Part shown: positions 22,401 to 33,500 of the stretch, piece by piece | Position numbering within the stretch: the stretch's first letter is position 1 | Layout: each line of letters opens with the position of its first letter | Assembly (NCBI GenBank): GCA_964017065.1 | Contig: OZ024788.1 | Span: forward strand, 14,057,928-14,121,927 | Source of the DNA: Haliclona indistincta | Taxonomy: Eukaryota; Porifera; Demospongiae; Haplosclerida; Chalinidae | Length of the DNA: 64,000 bases | Direction of reading: 5' to 3' | The notes under the pieces: generated by a model | Databases searched by the model: none | Told to the model about the DNA's origin: nothing | What the model saw: the letters and a program-made list of their open reading frames with translations, nothing else | Position numbers and translations under genes: made by a program

Positions 22401-24029
22401 ATAGACATATTACAAGCTCAAGAGGAGGACGATGAGATCGGTCCAATTATACAGTGGCGAAAAGAAAGTGAAACTCGTCCAGGTAGAGAGAAGGTGTCAC
22501 AATATAGTGAGGAGACTAAGTTATATTGGGCACAGTGGGATAGCCTTCGAGTAAAGGATGGCTTGCTCTACCGAGAGTGGGAAGCACCATCAGGAGAATA
22601 CAGAACACTTCAATTGTTTCTCCCTAAGCAGTTGAGAACTTGTGTTCTTCATTCGCTGCACAATACACCAGCTGGAGGGCATTTTGGTACAGCCAAAACA
22701 TTAGACAAGGTGAGAGAAAGGTTTTATTGGGCTAAGTGCAGAAGGGATGTAGAAGACTGGTGTCGCTCCTGCGAATTGTGTGCATCTCGTAAAGGTCCTC
22801 CGAGGAGGTTCCGTGCTCGAATGGCACAACATCATGCTGGAGCACCAATGGAACGTATAGCTGTGGATGTGTTGGGTCCACTTCCCATAACAGAAGCTGG
22901 AAACAAATATTTACTGGTGATAATGGACTATTTCTCTAAATGGCCAGAGGTACATCCTATGCCCAACCAGGAAGCTAGCACTGTGGCAGAAATCCTGGTG
23001 AAAGAAGTGGTAAGTCGGTTTGGTGTGCCGGTTACCATCCATTCCGATCAGGGACGCAATTTTGAGTCATCGCTCATCGCTGAGATGTGTTTACTCTTAG
23101 GAGCAGAAAAGACACGAACCACACCTTTGCATCCTGAATCGGATGGGATGGTGGAACGATTTAATCGAACACTTGAAGCCCAACTGTCCATGTTTGTTGA
23201 TAAGAATCATCGCAACTGGGACACACTAGTACCTCTCATGATGATGGCTTACCGATCGGCGGTTCATGATACTACCGGGTATACGCCAGCTAGATTGTTA
23301 TTTGGGCGGGAAATTCGACTGCCTATTGATCTAGCATTTGGAAGGCCTCAAGAGGAAGCGCCATCACTCTCATATACCTCGGGGTATGTTCAGAATTTAC
23401 AGGAGAGTTTAGAGGAAATACACAGGTATGCCAGACAACACATAGAGATCAAGAGTGATCGAATGAAGTTGTATTATGACAATCAATATCCTGATGGTGC
23501 CACCTTGCGAGAGAGTATGGCTGTCTGGCTGTACAACCCTCAGCGGAAGAAAGGGTTGTCGCCAAAGCTGGGACATTCATGGCAGGGACCATATGTGATT
23601 ACCAAGAAAATCAATGATTTAGTGTATCGCATTCGCCTGGGACCACATACTAAACCAAAGGTGGTACATCGAAATAGGCTCTGGCGATACAATGGGAAGA
23701 ATGTACCTAATTGGTACAAGGTCCCTGCAGATGTACAGAAATCGAGAACAACAGATGCTACCACCACATCCCCAGCAATGACACCAACAGCTTCTGTTTC
23801 ATCTCCACAATCATCTTCACAATTACAGAAATCGAGAACAACAGATGCTACCACCACATCCCCAGCAATGACACCAACAGCTTCTGTTTCATCTTCACAA
23901 TCATCATCTCCTACTGCTGTTCATGCATCAGATATGTCCACTACTAAATCTCCAGTTAATGACCCCAATAAAGGACTGAGACGGGGAACTAGGAATCGCA
24001 AACCAGTTAACCGTTATGGACAGAGCTAG
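19308..24029 (+). CDS. pol: Pol polyprotein (protease, RT, RNase H, integrase) of the Ty3/gypsy element
   Basis: Open frame to TAG 24027-24029, ~1573 codons, in the +1 frame relative to gag, so it is presumably made by frameshifting within the overlap. Counted from 19308: a Ser/Thr/Pro-rich linker (to ~240); aspartic protease with DTGS at 277-280; reverse transcriptase with the catalytic YLDD at 704-707; RNase H (DTDASGYGVGAVLS from 852, later TDHAALQWL); an integrase HHCC zinc finger (~1115-1165) followed by the DDE core (AVDVLGP, HSDQGRNFES, MVERFNR); and a C-terminal GPY/F-like module (WQGPYVI). The C-terminal tail has two copies of a ~33-residue Thr/Ser-rich repeat. No chromodomain is seen. 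All catalytic motifs are present, so it is probably competent or very recently so. Confidence 0.92.
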   Translation: MKHVKDLDHQGVVMLDQTLFAGSAIKRDIDSENAQHCKRALSTRETTLSRVRGAELDWEFCSPFKKKKINKNECDSDCLAPLDCPPSPLHAQTHLAPAHTNHSQSSSKSSSVTNSHPVIVQSPKSVPLNHSAPVFRPSVHSVTKPTSATHVTTPQKSLDPGCSVIVSPVHNISHPVELSGIQSSFSSSAAYSPSPSTYSASTSTHPHSKKKSSTHHLYSVVSSPMNHSCSTVMSSKTPTVPLSEAIDVFKTGSIFSNSDSLLVAGTLDGVCVDMTVDTGSNISIVRPDVLPKASSNQVQPIPGSAIRTETGEQAPIIGKVLLQVSIGSRMLPQEFWVADIQDCCILGLDYLRVNDCQVNLREQVLIIGEEEVPLLKHSSKKPGERLQTYRAILESRVTLPPRSESVVPAKVEGLKQGEVKWAIVGPLESNPASAIQDLLVGRALVTLDEPIATVRLMNLSDQARHLRRGTVVAACEPVESVLISKIGDASGDQLPEHLTSLFEKSSEGLTPPQTTQLHDLLCRYASVFSSGLNDLGRTDLVKHHIDTQGAIPVRQQPRRLPFSVREEAQQSVTAMLDQGVIEPSSSPWASPVVLVKKKGGGTRFCVDYRKLNSVTRKDSYPLPRIDDTLEALAGAEWFSTLDLVSGYWQIELDEESKEKTAFSTQRGLWQFKVMPFGLCNAPATFERLMEQVLAGLPLSVCLLYLDDILVPGTDFDAAVKSLEAVFDRLMKAGLKLSPKKCSLFRREVKFLGHIVSSLGLTMDPDKVKAVQEWPVPGSVNDVRRFLGLCSYYRRFIDRFTDIARPLYQCTEGGTRVFTWSLEAENAFQQLKQALISAPLLCYPTQEDHFVLDTDASGYGVGAVLSQVQMGEERVIAYYSQVLSRPERQYCTTRRELLAVVKAVKHFHPYLYGRSFTLRTDHAALQWLFSFRFPEGQIARWLERLQQYDFRVQHRAGKLHNNADTLSRPCLNVCKHCDRLEAQETSVCKRESLECPSPSVATVKLQKCAETSGYVGATRLEQVIDSSIQLSNIDILQAQEEDDEIGPIIQWRKESETRPGREKVSQYSEETKLYWAQWDSLRVKDGLLYREWEAPSGEYRTLQLFLPKQLRTCVLHSLHNTPAGGHFGTAKTLDKVRERFYWAKCRRDVEDWCRSCELCASRKGPPRRFRARMAQHHAGAPMERIAVDVLGPLPITEAGNKYLLVIMDYFSKWPEVHPMPNQEASTVAEILVKEVVSRFGVPVTIHSDQGRNFESSLIAEMCLLLGAEKTRTTPLHPESDGMVERFNRTLEAQLSMFVDKNHRNWDTLVPLMMMAYRSAVHDTTGYTPARLLFGREIRLPIDLAFGRPQEEAPSLSYTSGYVQNLQESLEEIHRYARQHIEIKSDRMKLYYDNQYPDGATLRESMAVWLYNPQRKKGLSPKLGHSWQGPYVITKKINDLVYRIRLGPHTKPKVVHRNRLWRYNGKNVPNWYKVPADVQKSRTTDATTTSPAMTPTASVSSPQSSSQLQKSRTTDATTTSPAMTPTASVSSSQSSSPTAVHASDMSTTKSPVNDPNKGLRRGTRNRKPVNRYGQS

Positions 24030-24040
24030 GAGGGGGAGAG

Positions 24041-24182
24041 TGTAACGTCAGACTGAACTGTTAATAAACCATTAACTATTAACTATGATAACTATTGTAT
24101 GTTATGATATGATATATATGACCTCGTGCTGGCACTGGTTGCTCTCTCTGTGTATATTTTCGAAAAGAAATATTTCGTTACA
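24041..24182 (+). repeat. 3' LTR
   Basis: 142 bp, apparently identical to the 5' LTR, followed at once by the duplicated GTAC and then the rest of the interrupted gene C tail exon. Confidence 0.9.
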
Positions 24183-24648
24183 GTACGATACCAGATGGAC
24201 CAAATGAGAAGATAGAGGCACCAGACACCAGTAATGAAGGGTTGGTCTACAGTGCTGTGGTAGTCAAGGATGGTAAGAAGACTACTGCATAGTATCAAGC
24301 ATTATTTTTATGCAAGACGTCATCACAAATATTTACACCAGTTTGCTGCTATAATGTTGTTGTTATTGTAATGCATGCACTTCAGTATAATAATTATCGT
24401 CATAGTAATTTCATAACAAGGAAGTAGGATTTTATCAACATCAGAGTATTGTCTTCTTAAAGACTGTGAAAGTACACATGTACTCAGACAAACAAGGTCA
24501 AATACACAACATGATATATCATTATTATGAGATGAATGTTTGTAAAGTCCATGATTTTGATGAGTAAACACACACATTAGTACCATAGTGTATAGTATGG
24601 TATATAATGATGTTAGCTAGCCAGTGTGTGTCAGTAGGTGTGTTAGTA

Positions 24649-27528
24649 ATGGTGTCCAGTGAGTTGGTGGTTCTACTGATAGTATGTGTTAGTACTGGAT
24701 CAACACAAGGTGAGATACATGTAGTTGTACAGGAATACTCTAGTTTGACTGTCTCCATAAACAGATTATTGTATTGGTGATGGACCAGACAGTTCCTCAT
24801 GTGTTTTTATTGATTTCTTCAATGGTACTGATGTTAATCGTAATAATGATAACTCAACATGTGTTCAAACAACACTGAACTGTGATCATGGAACTTGCAT
24901 TACAGAGATAAAGGGATTGAGCAGGCAATGCAACTTTGAAAACAACATTGGAGTCACATTACAATCCATTGAGTGCTGTAGTTGTAACTCATCAAATGGT
25001 GGTATAAAATGGTGGGACTGTAACATTGTACCACCATCAACCTCACCCTCCCCTGGTAAGTATTGTTATTATGCCTCGGTGAGCGGAGCCACGAGGCATA
25101 CAGTATAGTCGTGGTGTCATTCTGTTTGTCTGTCTGTCGCAATGATTTCTCGGCGCTCGCTCAAAACTAAGCGCTGAAACAAGCAACACGGGTAGAAATC
25201 GATACTTGCTTGGATTTGAATTTTAATAAGTTTGATTTTAAAGCTTAGTGCGTAAGTTACCGTGTGAATTGCTCACGGTTGGTTCGGTTTTGTAGCCCAC
25301 GTTGAAAGTTAAGCTCTGAAACTAGCATTGCAAGTAGAACACGGTATTTTCTCGCTTTTGAACATGTGAAAACTTTATATGAACCTTAGTTCGTGAGTTA
25401 TGGCGCTATTTGCTCACAATTTGTAGTAGATGGCGATATGGACTTTTCAAAGGCAAAGGTTTAAGCTGTCCACAGTTGACTGCCTAGAAGCTGATAGATT
25501 AGAATTTATTACAGGATAGCAGCGCAGGTCCAGAGAAATTGTGTAAGCAAGCTATGGAAGCTATCTCGCTCGTGGTATGCGTCTGTGCTAAACACTGTAG
25601 ACACACTCAGTTTAATTGTGGTCATCACTGATTGGCTTCTGACTGCATAACTAAAGCACTGCATTGTGATTGCTGTACAGAAATCCTGTATACATGCATC
25701 TGCTGTGTTTGTGGAATGGTGGATAGTTGTGTTAGTGGATACTGTGTCATTCCACCGAGGCATCTGCACCTTAAGTGCTTCATTGATTATACACACAGTA
25801 GCTGGTGCCTGGCTGATAGTGTTGGCATAGAAATCAGCAAACATACCGTGAGATGTGTTTAATCAGAAGGAAGGAAAAAACAATAAATAATGTCAGTTGT
25901 GTGAGATGCACAAACCTTCTTTATAAGGAAGGTTTCTACAGGCCATGTAAGATGCCTGCCATGCATGGGTCTGGCTTAGTGTTTGTTTGTTTTAGTTGGA
26001 AAATAACAAATTATGTATGAACGTAATGTTAGGATATAGTGAGCCAAGAGAGGCCAAGTTCCAAGTAGCAACAGTGGCATACAATAATTATTATTATGGG
26101 AAATACATGCTCCTTCTGATATACACTGATTTACACTCATGGTTTCTATATCACAGACACCGCCTACATTGTAATATTCATAACTGACATTAACCACTAC
26201 AGACATGTGTCAAGATAAACCAGATAATACATCATGTTCTGGCCCCAGTGAACATGTCAACTCATCTTGTGTATCAGCTGTACTGAAGTGTAGTAATTCA
26301 ATGACTACATGTGTAGCACACATAAGGGATGCACCAGCTGTATGCATCTTTAATGAGTTTCAAGACATGACTATAGAAGAGTCAATAACATGTTGTCCAT
26401 GTAATAGCAGTGATGTATTTCCTCATCCATGGTGGGACTGTAATACACCTTCATCAAGTGAGTATAATACACATCAAAGAACTAACATTACTACAGAACA
26501 ATGGAAACAATAGCATTATTAGACATTGGAGATATTAGACATTATTAGATACTAGACAATATTATTAGACATTGGAGATATTAGACATTATTAGATACTA
26601 GACAATATTATTAGACATTGGAGATATTAGACATTATTAGATACTAGACAATATTATTAGACATTGGAGATATTAGACATTATTAGATACTAGACAATAT
26701 TATTAGACATTGGAGATATTAGACATTATTAGATACTAGACAATATTATTAGACATTGGAGATATTAGACATTATTAGATACTAGACAATATTATTAGAC
26801 ATTGGAGATATTAGACATTATTAGATACTAGACAATATTATTAGACATTGGAGATATTAGACATTATTAGACATACAATGTTACTGTAATCACTAATACA
26901 CATCACAGACCATGCCTTAAATAATCCCAGTCTTAACATTACAGACACTGCAACACAGATGGTGAAAAATGGTTCCCCTGAAAACACACTACCTGTCACC
27001 ATGACAACTGTTGCTACTAGTGCCTTCCCTGCCGTCACCATGACACCTGATGAACTCAACATTATTACAATAATAGCTCCAGTAGTAGCAGTACTAGTGG
27101 TGTGTCTACTAGTAGTGTGTGTTATAGCTACTATCATCATACTGTATCAAAACCGTAAAAAGGACAGTCCAGGAAACAAGCACGAAGCAACAGAAGTGCT
27201 GTACGACCTACCCACAATGACATATGCTAATGACCATACCCACAATGGAAACAAGAATGCTCTTCCTATATACAGCACTATAGATGAGGAGGGAGCCCCT
27301 GATGATTACACTGAGATGAATGATACAGTAAACAACACTATACATGTGGATGAGAATCCAGCCTATGCAAGCAGCACTACTAAAGACACTCCAAATAAGG
27401 ATAAAACCATACATGTAGCTGATAATCCAGCCTACGCAAGCAACACTACTAAAGGACCTAATAAGGACAAAACAGATAATAATCCAGCTTACTGCACTAT
27501 AGCTGGTGGTTCAAATACACCAAGATAA
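24649..27528 (+). CDS. Receptor gene D: signal, two Cys modules, TM plus NPAY tail in one exon (396 aa)
   Basis: Exons 24649-24709, 24765-25055, 26203-26457, 26945-27528 give 1191 nt in frame. Module 1 is DYCIGDGPDSSC ... ECCSC ... WWDC; module 2 is DMCQDKPDNTSC ... CCPC ... WWDC. The last exon encodes a Thr-rich linker, the membrane span, then directly the second tail type: VLYDLP, MTYANDH, IYSTIDEEG, DDYTEM, and three NPAY motifs (DENPAYAS, ADNPAYAS, NNPAYCTI). NPxY is a known PTB-domain/endocytic motif. There is no LVYSAVV end, unlike A-C and F. The first long intron carries a dispersed element (25071-25787) and the next a 46-bp repeat array. Confidence 0.82.
25071..25787. mobile_element. 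Dispersed element in a gene D intron
   Basis: Second copy of the 13892-14634 element. The matching intron of gene J reads GTAAGTATTGTTATTATACAC with no insert, which fixes the boundaries and suggests a short TAT-type duplication. Non-coding. Confidence 0.7.
26522..26875. repeat. 46-bp intronic tandem repeat, about 7.7 units
   Basis: Units begin GACATTGGAGATATTAGAC. The same intron of gene E (29390-29470) has only about 1.7 units, so the array is a VNTR-like expansion after gene duplication. Confidence 0.9.
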
Positions 27529-27768
27529 CAGAAAGTTATTAAATACACATTGTCACTGACGGTATAAACTGTAAATACATTATCACCATATCATTAGAGC
27601 ATCCTCGTGAAGCATTAAACTAACAAACACTAATTTAGCATTGTTTATAAATCCAATAATTATCAATGCATAGCTGTGTCGAAACACACATCAGTAGTTT
27701 CAGTACTGGTGTAACAGTTCTGGTCATCAGTTAGTGTGTGTCAGTATAGCACAGTAGGTGTGTTAGTA

Positions 27769-30321
27769 ATGGTGTCCAGTGAGTTGGTGGTTCTACTGAT
27801 AGTATGTGTTAGTACTGGATCAACACAAGGTGAGATATACTATTTTGTACATAAATATTCAAGTTAGATTGTTATAATTGACAGAATATTGTCTTGAAGA
27901 TACACCTGATAGTTCCTCGTGTACTTTCTTTGACTCTTTAAATGGTACTGATGTTAATCGTAATAATGATAACTCAACATGTGTTCAAACAACACTGAAC
28001 TGTTATTATGGAACTTGCAACACAGAGATAAAGGGATTGAGACGTGGTTGTAACTTCATTGACTACACTGTAGAAGCAGTAGCTATTGAGTGCTGTAGGT
28101 GCACCTCATCAAGAGGAACATGGTGGGACTGCAACATTATACCACAAACACCTTCTCCTATTGGTGAGTAACATACAATTATATTGACATGGGGCTGGGC
28201 CATTGAGCGAACAATCCAATATCCAGTATAGATCCAACAAACCTTTTTGTAAAAGGAACACAAATATTGTACACAACATCATAATTTAAACACAATTTCA
28301 AGCTGCTTCAACCCACATGATGCAAGTGGGTTGAAGAATAACACTAAGCTTGCATGCATTGCAGTTGTGTTATACCTAGTACTAGTAGCGGCCTTATTCT
28401 GTGCGCCAAATTTTAAGAACAGCACACATCTACAAGCAGTGCTTTAAGACAATCTGAAGTCCAGAGCAGGGACCGTAAGTGTGATGTTTGTTAGAAAAGT
28501 ATCCGATCACTGTGAAATGTCCGCGAGGACGCCACAAAATCACAACAAGTTTAGACCTGTTTGCCTGTAAGTCGCGCTATGTTCATCAGTAGCCGAGTAA
28601 ACAGGTTTGGGCACTCGAGGAGGTCCTGGAGCACTACTAGATACTACTTTTGTCAGCTGCCATCGATCGGTTTGAGAGAATTTTGGAGCAAGAGATGTGT
28701 TTTTAGTCTCATTCGTCATCCCGCTGCCAGATGGCGCATTCAATCTGCTGCTTGCATATAGTGTATCACTTTTGGAGAACAACTGACTTTGGCGCATCGA
28801 ATGACGGTCTGCACAACGTTATAGCATACTTCCTTTTGCTGCTACAGTCGTCTATATTCCGTGAATATTAATTAGATCAAACGGGTGGTAACCGTCTCCT
28901 TGGGAGTTGTAAGTTTCTTCATGACAATGGTAACACTCCAAACAATTATTAATAAGACGCATTATAGTAAACATAGAGTAACTTTGTGTTAGAGTACTTT
29001 GATTTTAAGAAGACTAGAGTAATGGACTTTTGGATTACAGTTTATTTTGCTTCATGTCTCAAAATCACTACAGACATGTGTCCAGATGGATTACCAGATA
29101 ATACATCATGCTTTGCCTTCAGTGATCATGTCAACTCATCTTGTGTATCAGCTGTACTGAAGTGTGAACCAATAAAATGTGTAGCACACATAAGGGATGC
29201 ACCAGCTGTATGCATCTTTAATGAGTTTCAAGACATGACTATAGAAGAGTCAATAACATGTTGTCCATGTAATAGCAGTGATGTATTTCCTCATCCGTGG
29301 TGGGACTGTAATACACCTTCATCAAGTGAGTATAATACACATCAAAGAGCTAACATGACTACAGAACAATGGAAACAATAGCATTATTAGACATTGGAGA
29401 TATTAGACATTATTAGATACTAGACAATATTATTAGACATTGGAGATATTAGACATTATTAGACATACAATGTTACTGTAACCAGTAATACACCACAGAC
29501 CATGACTCCCCAGTCTTAACATCACAGACACTGCATCACAGATAGTGATAAATGGTTCCCCTGAAAACACATTACTAGTCACCATGACAACTGTTGCTAC
29601 CTTCACTGCCGTCACCATGACACCTGATGAACTCAACATAGTTACAGTAATAGTCCCAGTAGTAGTAGTAGTAGTACTAGTAGTGTGTCTACTAGTAGTG
29701 TGTGTTATAGCTACTATCATCATACTGTATCAAAACCGTAAAAAGGACAGTTCTGGAAACAAGCAAGAAGCAACAGCAGTGCTGTACGACCTACCCACAA
29801 TAACATATGCTAAAGACCACACCCACCATGGATACAAGAATGCTCCTCCTATATACAGCACTATAGATGAGGAGGGAGCCCCTGATGATTACACTGAGAT
29901 GAATGATACAGTAAACAACACTATACATGTGGATGAGAATCTAGCCTACGCAAGCAGCACTACTAAAGAACCTCCAAATAAGGACAAAACCATACATGTA
30001 GCTGATAATCCAGCCTACGCAAGCAGCACTACTAAAGAACCTCCAAATAAGGACAAAACCATACATGTAGCTGATAATCCAGCCTACGCAAGCAGCACTA
30101 CTAAAGAACCTCCAAATAAGGACAAAACCATACATGTAGCTGATAATCCAGCCTACGCAAGCAGCACTACTAAAGAACCTCCAAATAAGGACAAAACCAT
30201 ACATGTAGCTGATAATCCAGCCTACGCAAGCAGCACTACTAAAGAACCTCCAAATAAGGACAAAACAGATAATAATCCAGCTTACTGCACTATAGCTGCT
30301 GGTTCAAATACACCAACATGA
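27769..30321 (+). CDS. Receptor gene E: signal, two Cys modules, TM, expanded NPAY-repeat tail (461 aa)
   Basis: Exons 27769-27829, 27885-28163, 29074-29325, 29528-30321 give 1386 nt in frame. Module 1 differs from the B/C/D type (EYCLEDTPDSSC, IECCRC, WWDC) and pairs with gene F. Module 2 is DMCPDGLPDNTSC ... CCPC ... WWDC. The last exon has a Thr/Val-rich linker, the membrane span (five consecutive Val before the core), then VLYDLP, ITYAKDH, IYSTIDEEG and DDYTEM, followed by five perfect 23-residue repeats carrying NLAY once and NPAY four times, and a final NNPAYCTI. An alternative use of the ATG at 29003-29031 is not needed, because the splice model keeps frame throughout. Confidence 0.82.
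28164..29073. other. Long intron of gene E
   Basis: 910-bp intron between the two module exons. It is homologous to part of the corresponding intron of gene F (about 31840-32685). No independent gene seen. Confidence 0.65.
29920..30264 (+). repeat. Five 69-bp coding repeats in the gene E tail
   Basis: Exactly 345 bp = 5 x 69. Each encodes 23 residues around TIHVADNPAYASSTTKEP. Units 2-5 look identical at DNA level; unit 1 differs (DENLAYAS). Gene D has one and a half such units and gene A one. Confidence 0.95.
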
Positions 30322-30564
30322 CAGAAAGTTCTTAAACACACATTTTCACTGACTGTGTAAACTGTAAATACATTATCACAATATCATTATGTTAATGTAA
30401 GCATCCTCGTGAAGCATTAAACTAACAAACACTAATTTAGCATTGTTGATAAATCCATCAATGCATATCTGTGTCGAAACACACATCAGTAGTTTCAGTA
30501 CTGGTGTAAACAGTTCTGGTCATCAGTTAGTGTGTGTCAGTATAGCACAGTAGGTGTGTTAGTA

Positions 30565-33500
30565 ATGGTGTCCAGTGAGTTGGTGGTACTACTGATAGTA
30601 TGTGTTGGAATCAATACTGGATCAACACAAGGTGAGATATACTATTTTCTACATAAATAATTATTTTAGTTTGATTGTTATAATTGACAGACTATTGTCT
30701 TGAAGATACACCCGACAGTTCCTCGTGTCTTTTTAATGATTTCTTCAATGGCACTGATGTTAATCGTAATAATGATAACTCAACATGTGTTCAAACAACA
30801 CTGAACTGTGAGAGCCGTGATAATTGTACAGCTGAGATAAAGGGATTGAGACGTGCTTGTAATTTCATTGACTACACTGTAGAAGCAGTAGCTATTGAGT
30901 GCTGTAGGTGTAACTCATCAAATATAACATGGTGGGACTGCAACATTATACCACAGACACCTCCTATTGGTGAGTAACATACAATTAAACCATAGTATGA
31001 ATAATTCTCTTTGATGTAACGAGCGTTAATGAGGGCTATAAATTGTGTACAGCCCGCACGCGTTTCAAGATGGCCGCCGCGTTCGAGAATCCACAAAGAA
31101 ACGGCGCTCGGGCTGCTCTGCGGTCTTCCTGCGACGTAAGATAGCCAGCTATACGTCAGGCAAGCAGCGGACTATGGTTTAAAGTAGTTATATACCTCAC
31201 AGTCGGTGTTTAAGCATTTAAAGCCCTTGGGCTACGCCCGCGGGCTTTTAACTCTTTAGGGACCGACTTATTTTGACGAAAACTTGACTTGCTCTTAACT
31301 GACAGTTTGTCTTGCAATTTTCTACAACATGCAGTACGCTAGCTAGTCCAAACTAGCACCCTTTTCTCCTGGCATGTCAAGGTTTACGACCATGTACTAA
31401 AGTCTGAGTTGGCCACTCCCACTTCGGAACTGAAGCCGCTTAAGTGCTGCGACCTCGTCATTTTGGAGTTAATTTTGGTCTTCATTCAGCCCTGGTGACT
31501 GATACAAAAACCTGGTGGTGTCCAGGTGAGCAAACAGCACAGTTTAGACCATATTCTTTGCCAAAGTATGCATTTCCGGGCATCCTGAAGCCCCAAAAAT
31601 GCCGAAAGCGGCGAGGGGCTCCGCCCCTTCAAACCCCGGATTAAAGGGGGGACACCCCCCTTTAAAAATCCCCCCGTCCTGCGTTCTATATATTTTAGTG
31701 GGGAGGGCGCGGCGAAAAACAGTGGGTTTTTTCAAGTAATTTGCATTAAACTTGATTTGACCTTTCTAGAGCACTTTTCACACTACTTATGACGTCTACA
31801 GTAGGTGGAGTCAATTTTGACGGATAAATCCGCTATAGGCTCCAATATCCAGTCTAGATTCAAAAAAACCTTTTTGTAAAAGGAACGCAAGTATTGTACA
31901 CAGCATCATAATTTAAACACAATTTTAACCCACATAATGTGTTGAAGAATAACACTAAGCTTGCATGTATATACTAGTAGGCTAGCGTGGGCGGCCTTAT
32001 TCTGTGTGCCAAATTTTAAGAACAGCACACATCTACTAGCTGTGCTTTCAGACAATCTGAAGTCCAGAGCAGGGACCGAGAGTGTGATGTTTGTTAGAAA
32101 AATATCCGCTCACTGTGAAATGTCCGCGAGGACGCCACAAATCACAACGTGTTTAGACATGTATGCCTGTAAGTCGCGCCATGTTTATCAGTAGCCGAGT
32201 AAACAGGTTTGGGCACTCGAGGAGGTCCTAGAGCACTACTAGATACTACTTTTGTCAGCTGCCATCGAGCGGTTTGAGAGAATTTTGGTGCAAGAAAATG
32301 AGTTTTTAGTCTCATTCGTTATCCCGCTACCAGACAGCGTGTTCAATCTGCTGCTTGCTTATACATGTATCACTCTTGGAGAACAACTGACTTTGGCACA
32401 TCAAATGATGGTCTGCACAACATTATAGCATGCTTCCTTTTGCTGCTACAGTCGTTTATATTCCGTGAATATTAATTAGATCAAACGGGTAACAGTCTCC
32501 TTAGGAGTTGTCAGTTTCTTCATGACATCGGTAACACTCTAACAATTAATAAGACACACTATAGTGAACATAGATAGAGATCATAATTTAGATTTGTGTT
32601 AGAGTAACTTTAATTTTGAGAAGACTGGAGCAATGAACTTTTTGGATCACAGTTTATTTTGCTTTCTGTCTCAAAACCACTACAGACACGTGTCAAGATG
32701 GATCAACAGATAATACATCATGCTTTGCCTTCAGTGGTCATGTCAACTCATCTTGTGTATCAGCTGTACTGAAGTGTGAACCAATAAAATGTGTAGCACG
32801 CATAAGGGATGAACCTGCTGTATGCATCTTTAATGAGTTTCAAGACATGACTATAGAAGAGTCAATAACATGTTGTCCATGTAATGGCAGTGATGTATTT
32901 CCTCATCCATGGTGGGACTGTTCACTACTATCAAGTGAGTTAAAATAAACTAGTACACATACATGTGTGTAGTGTATATTATAATTATTTTACCTGGCCT
33001 GACAATGTGTCAGACCAACATATGTGTTGACCGGACATGTCCTGACATTATTGAATTTCTTGAAAAATCTTTGTTTACCGAAACTACATAATGTCTAATC
33101 ATCATCTGAGTCATTGTCTGAGTAGTCACTGCTGATGCCATCTTCAGATTCGAATAAATGGTCCCACTCATCAAGATTTATTGACTTATTATTAGTTTTG
33201 ACTGGGACTTGTAATGACAAGTACCGCGTGCGCACATGATCTGATCTCTTGAGCAGTATCATCTTGTATGCACTATTGCACCAAGACTAGCTCATCTTCA
33301 AGACAACATTGCCTGATTCTGTTGACCCATCCATAAGGAAACTGTCAAACTGTTTCCTCCACTTGGCACTTGGAGAATGTATTTATTGACACTTGCCTTT
33401 TAAATATCTTTGCACTACTACATTATACTGCTTCCATCAGTACGACTATACATGTGTACTAGTTCGCTTTGACATTATTCACGTACGAGATCGAGGTTAG

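Larger units (their letters stand above)
18004..24182 (+). mobile_element. Ty3/gypsy LTR retrotransposon, complete
   Basis: Both 142-bp LTRs (18004-18145 and 24041-24182) run TG...CA and look identical by eye; a 4-bp target duplication GTAC flanks them (18000-18003, 24183-24186). A primer-binding site starts at 18147 (TGGTGTCAGGAGTGGG), fitting the 3' end of a tRNA-Leu type. A purine tract (AGGAGGGGGAGAG) sits just before the 3' LTR. Two overlapping open frames carry gag and pol with domain order PR-RT-RNaseH-IN, which defines the Ty3/gypsy class. No envelope gene is present. Identical LTRs and open frames indicate a very recent insertion. Confidence 0.95.
16188..24292 (+). pseudogene. Receptor gene C: frameshifted before the TM and split by a Ty3/gypsy insertion
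   Basis: Exons 16188-16248, 16304-16591, 17277-17537, 17593-17789 and a last exon from 17854, interrupted at 18003 and resuming at 24187 up to TAG 24290-24292. The signal and both ten-Cys modules are intact. Compared with gene B, exon 4 lacks 8 bp (B has ACCAATGCCACCATGCC, C has ACCAATGCC), so the membrane span is out of frame. Translation would run through Ser-rich sequence and stop at 17863-17865, just inside the last exon, giving a ~272-aa protein with two modules and no membrane anchor. The tail exon (IYDVP, HYDEIP, EYSTI, LVYSAVVVKDGKKT) is cut by the retrotransposon between the two halves of EYST|IPDG. It is either a dead gene or a secreted decoy form. Confidence 0.8.

Noticed and set aside
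26522..26875. Possible CRISPR array from regular repeats
   Set aside because: Head-to-tail 46-bp repeats without unique spacers, inside a eukaryotic intron.
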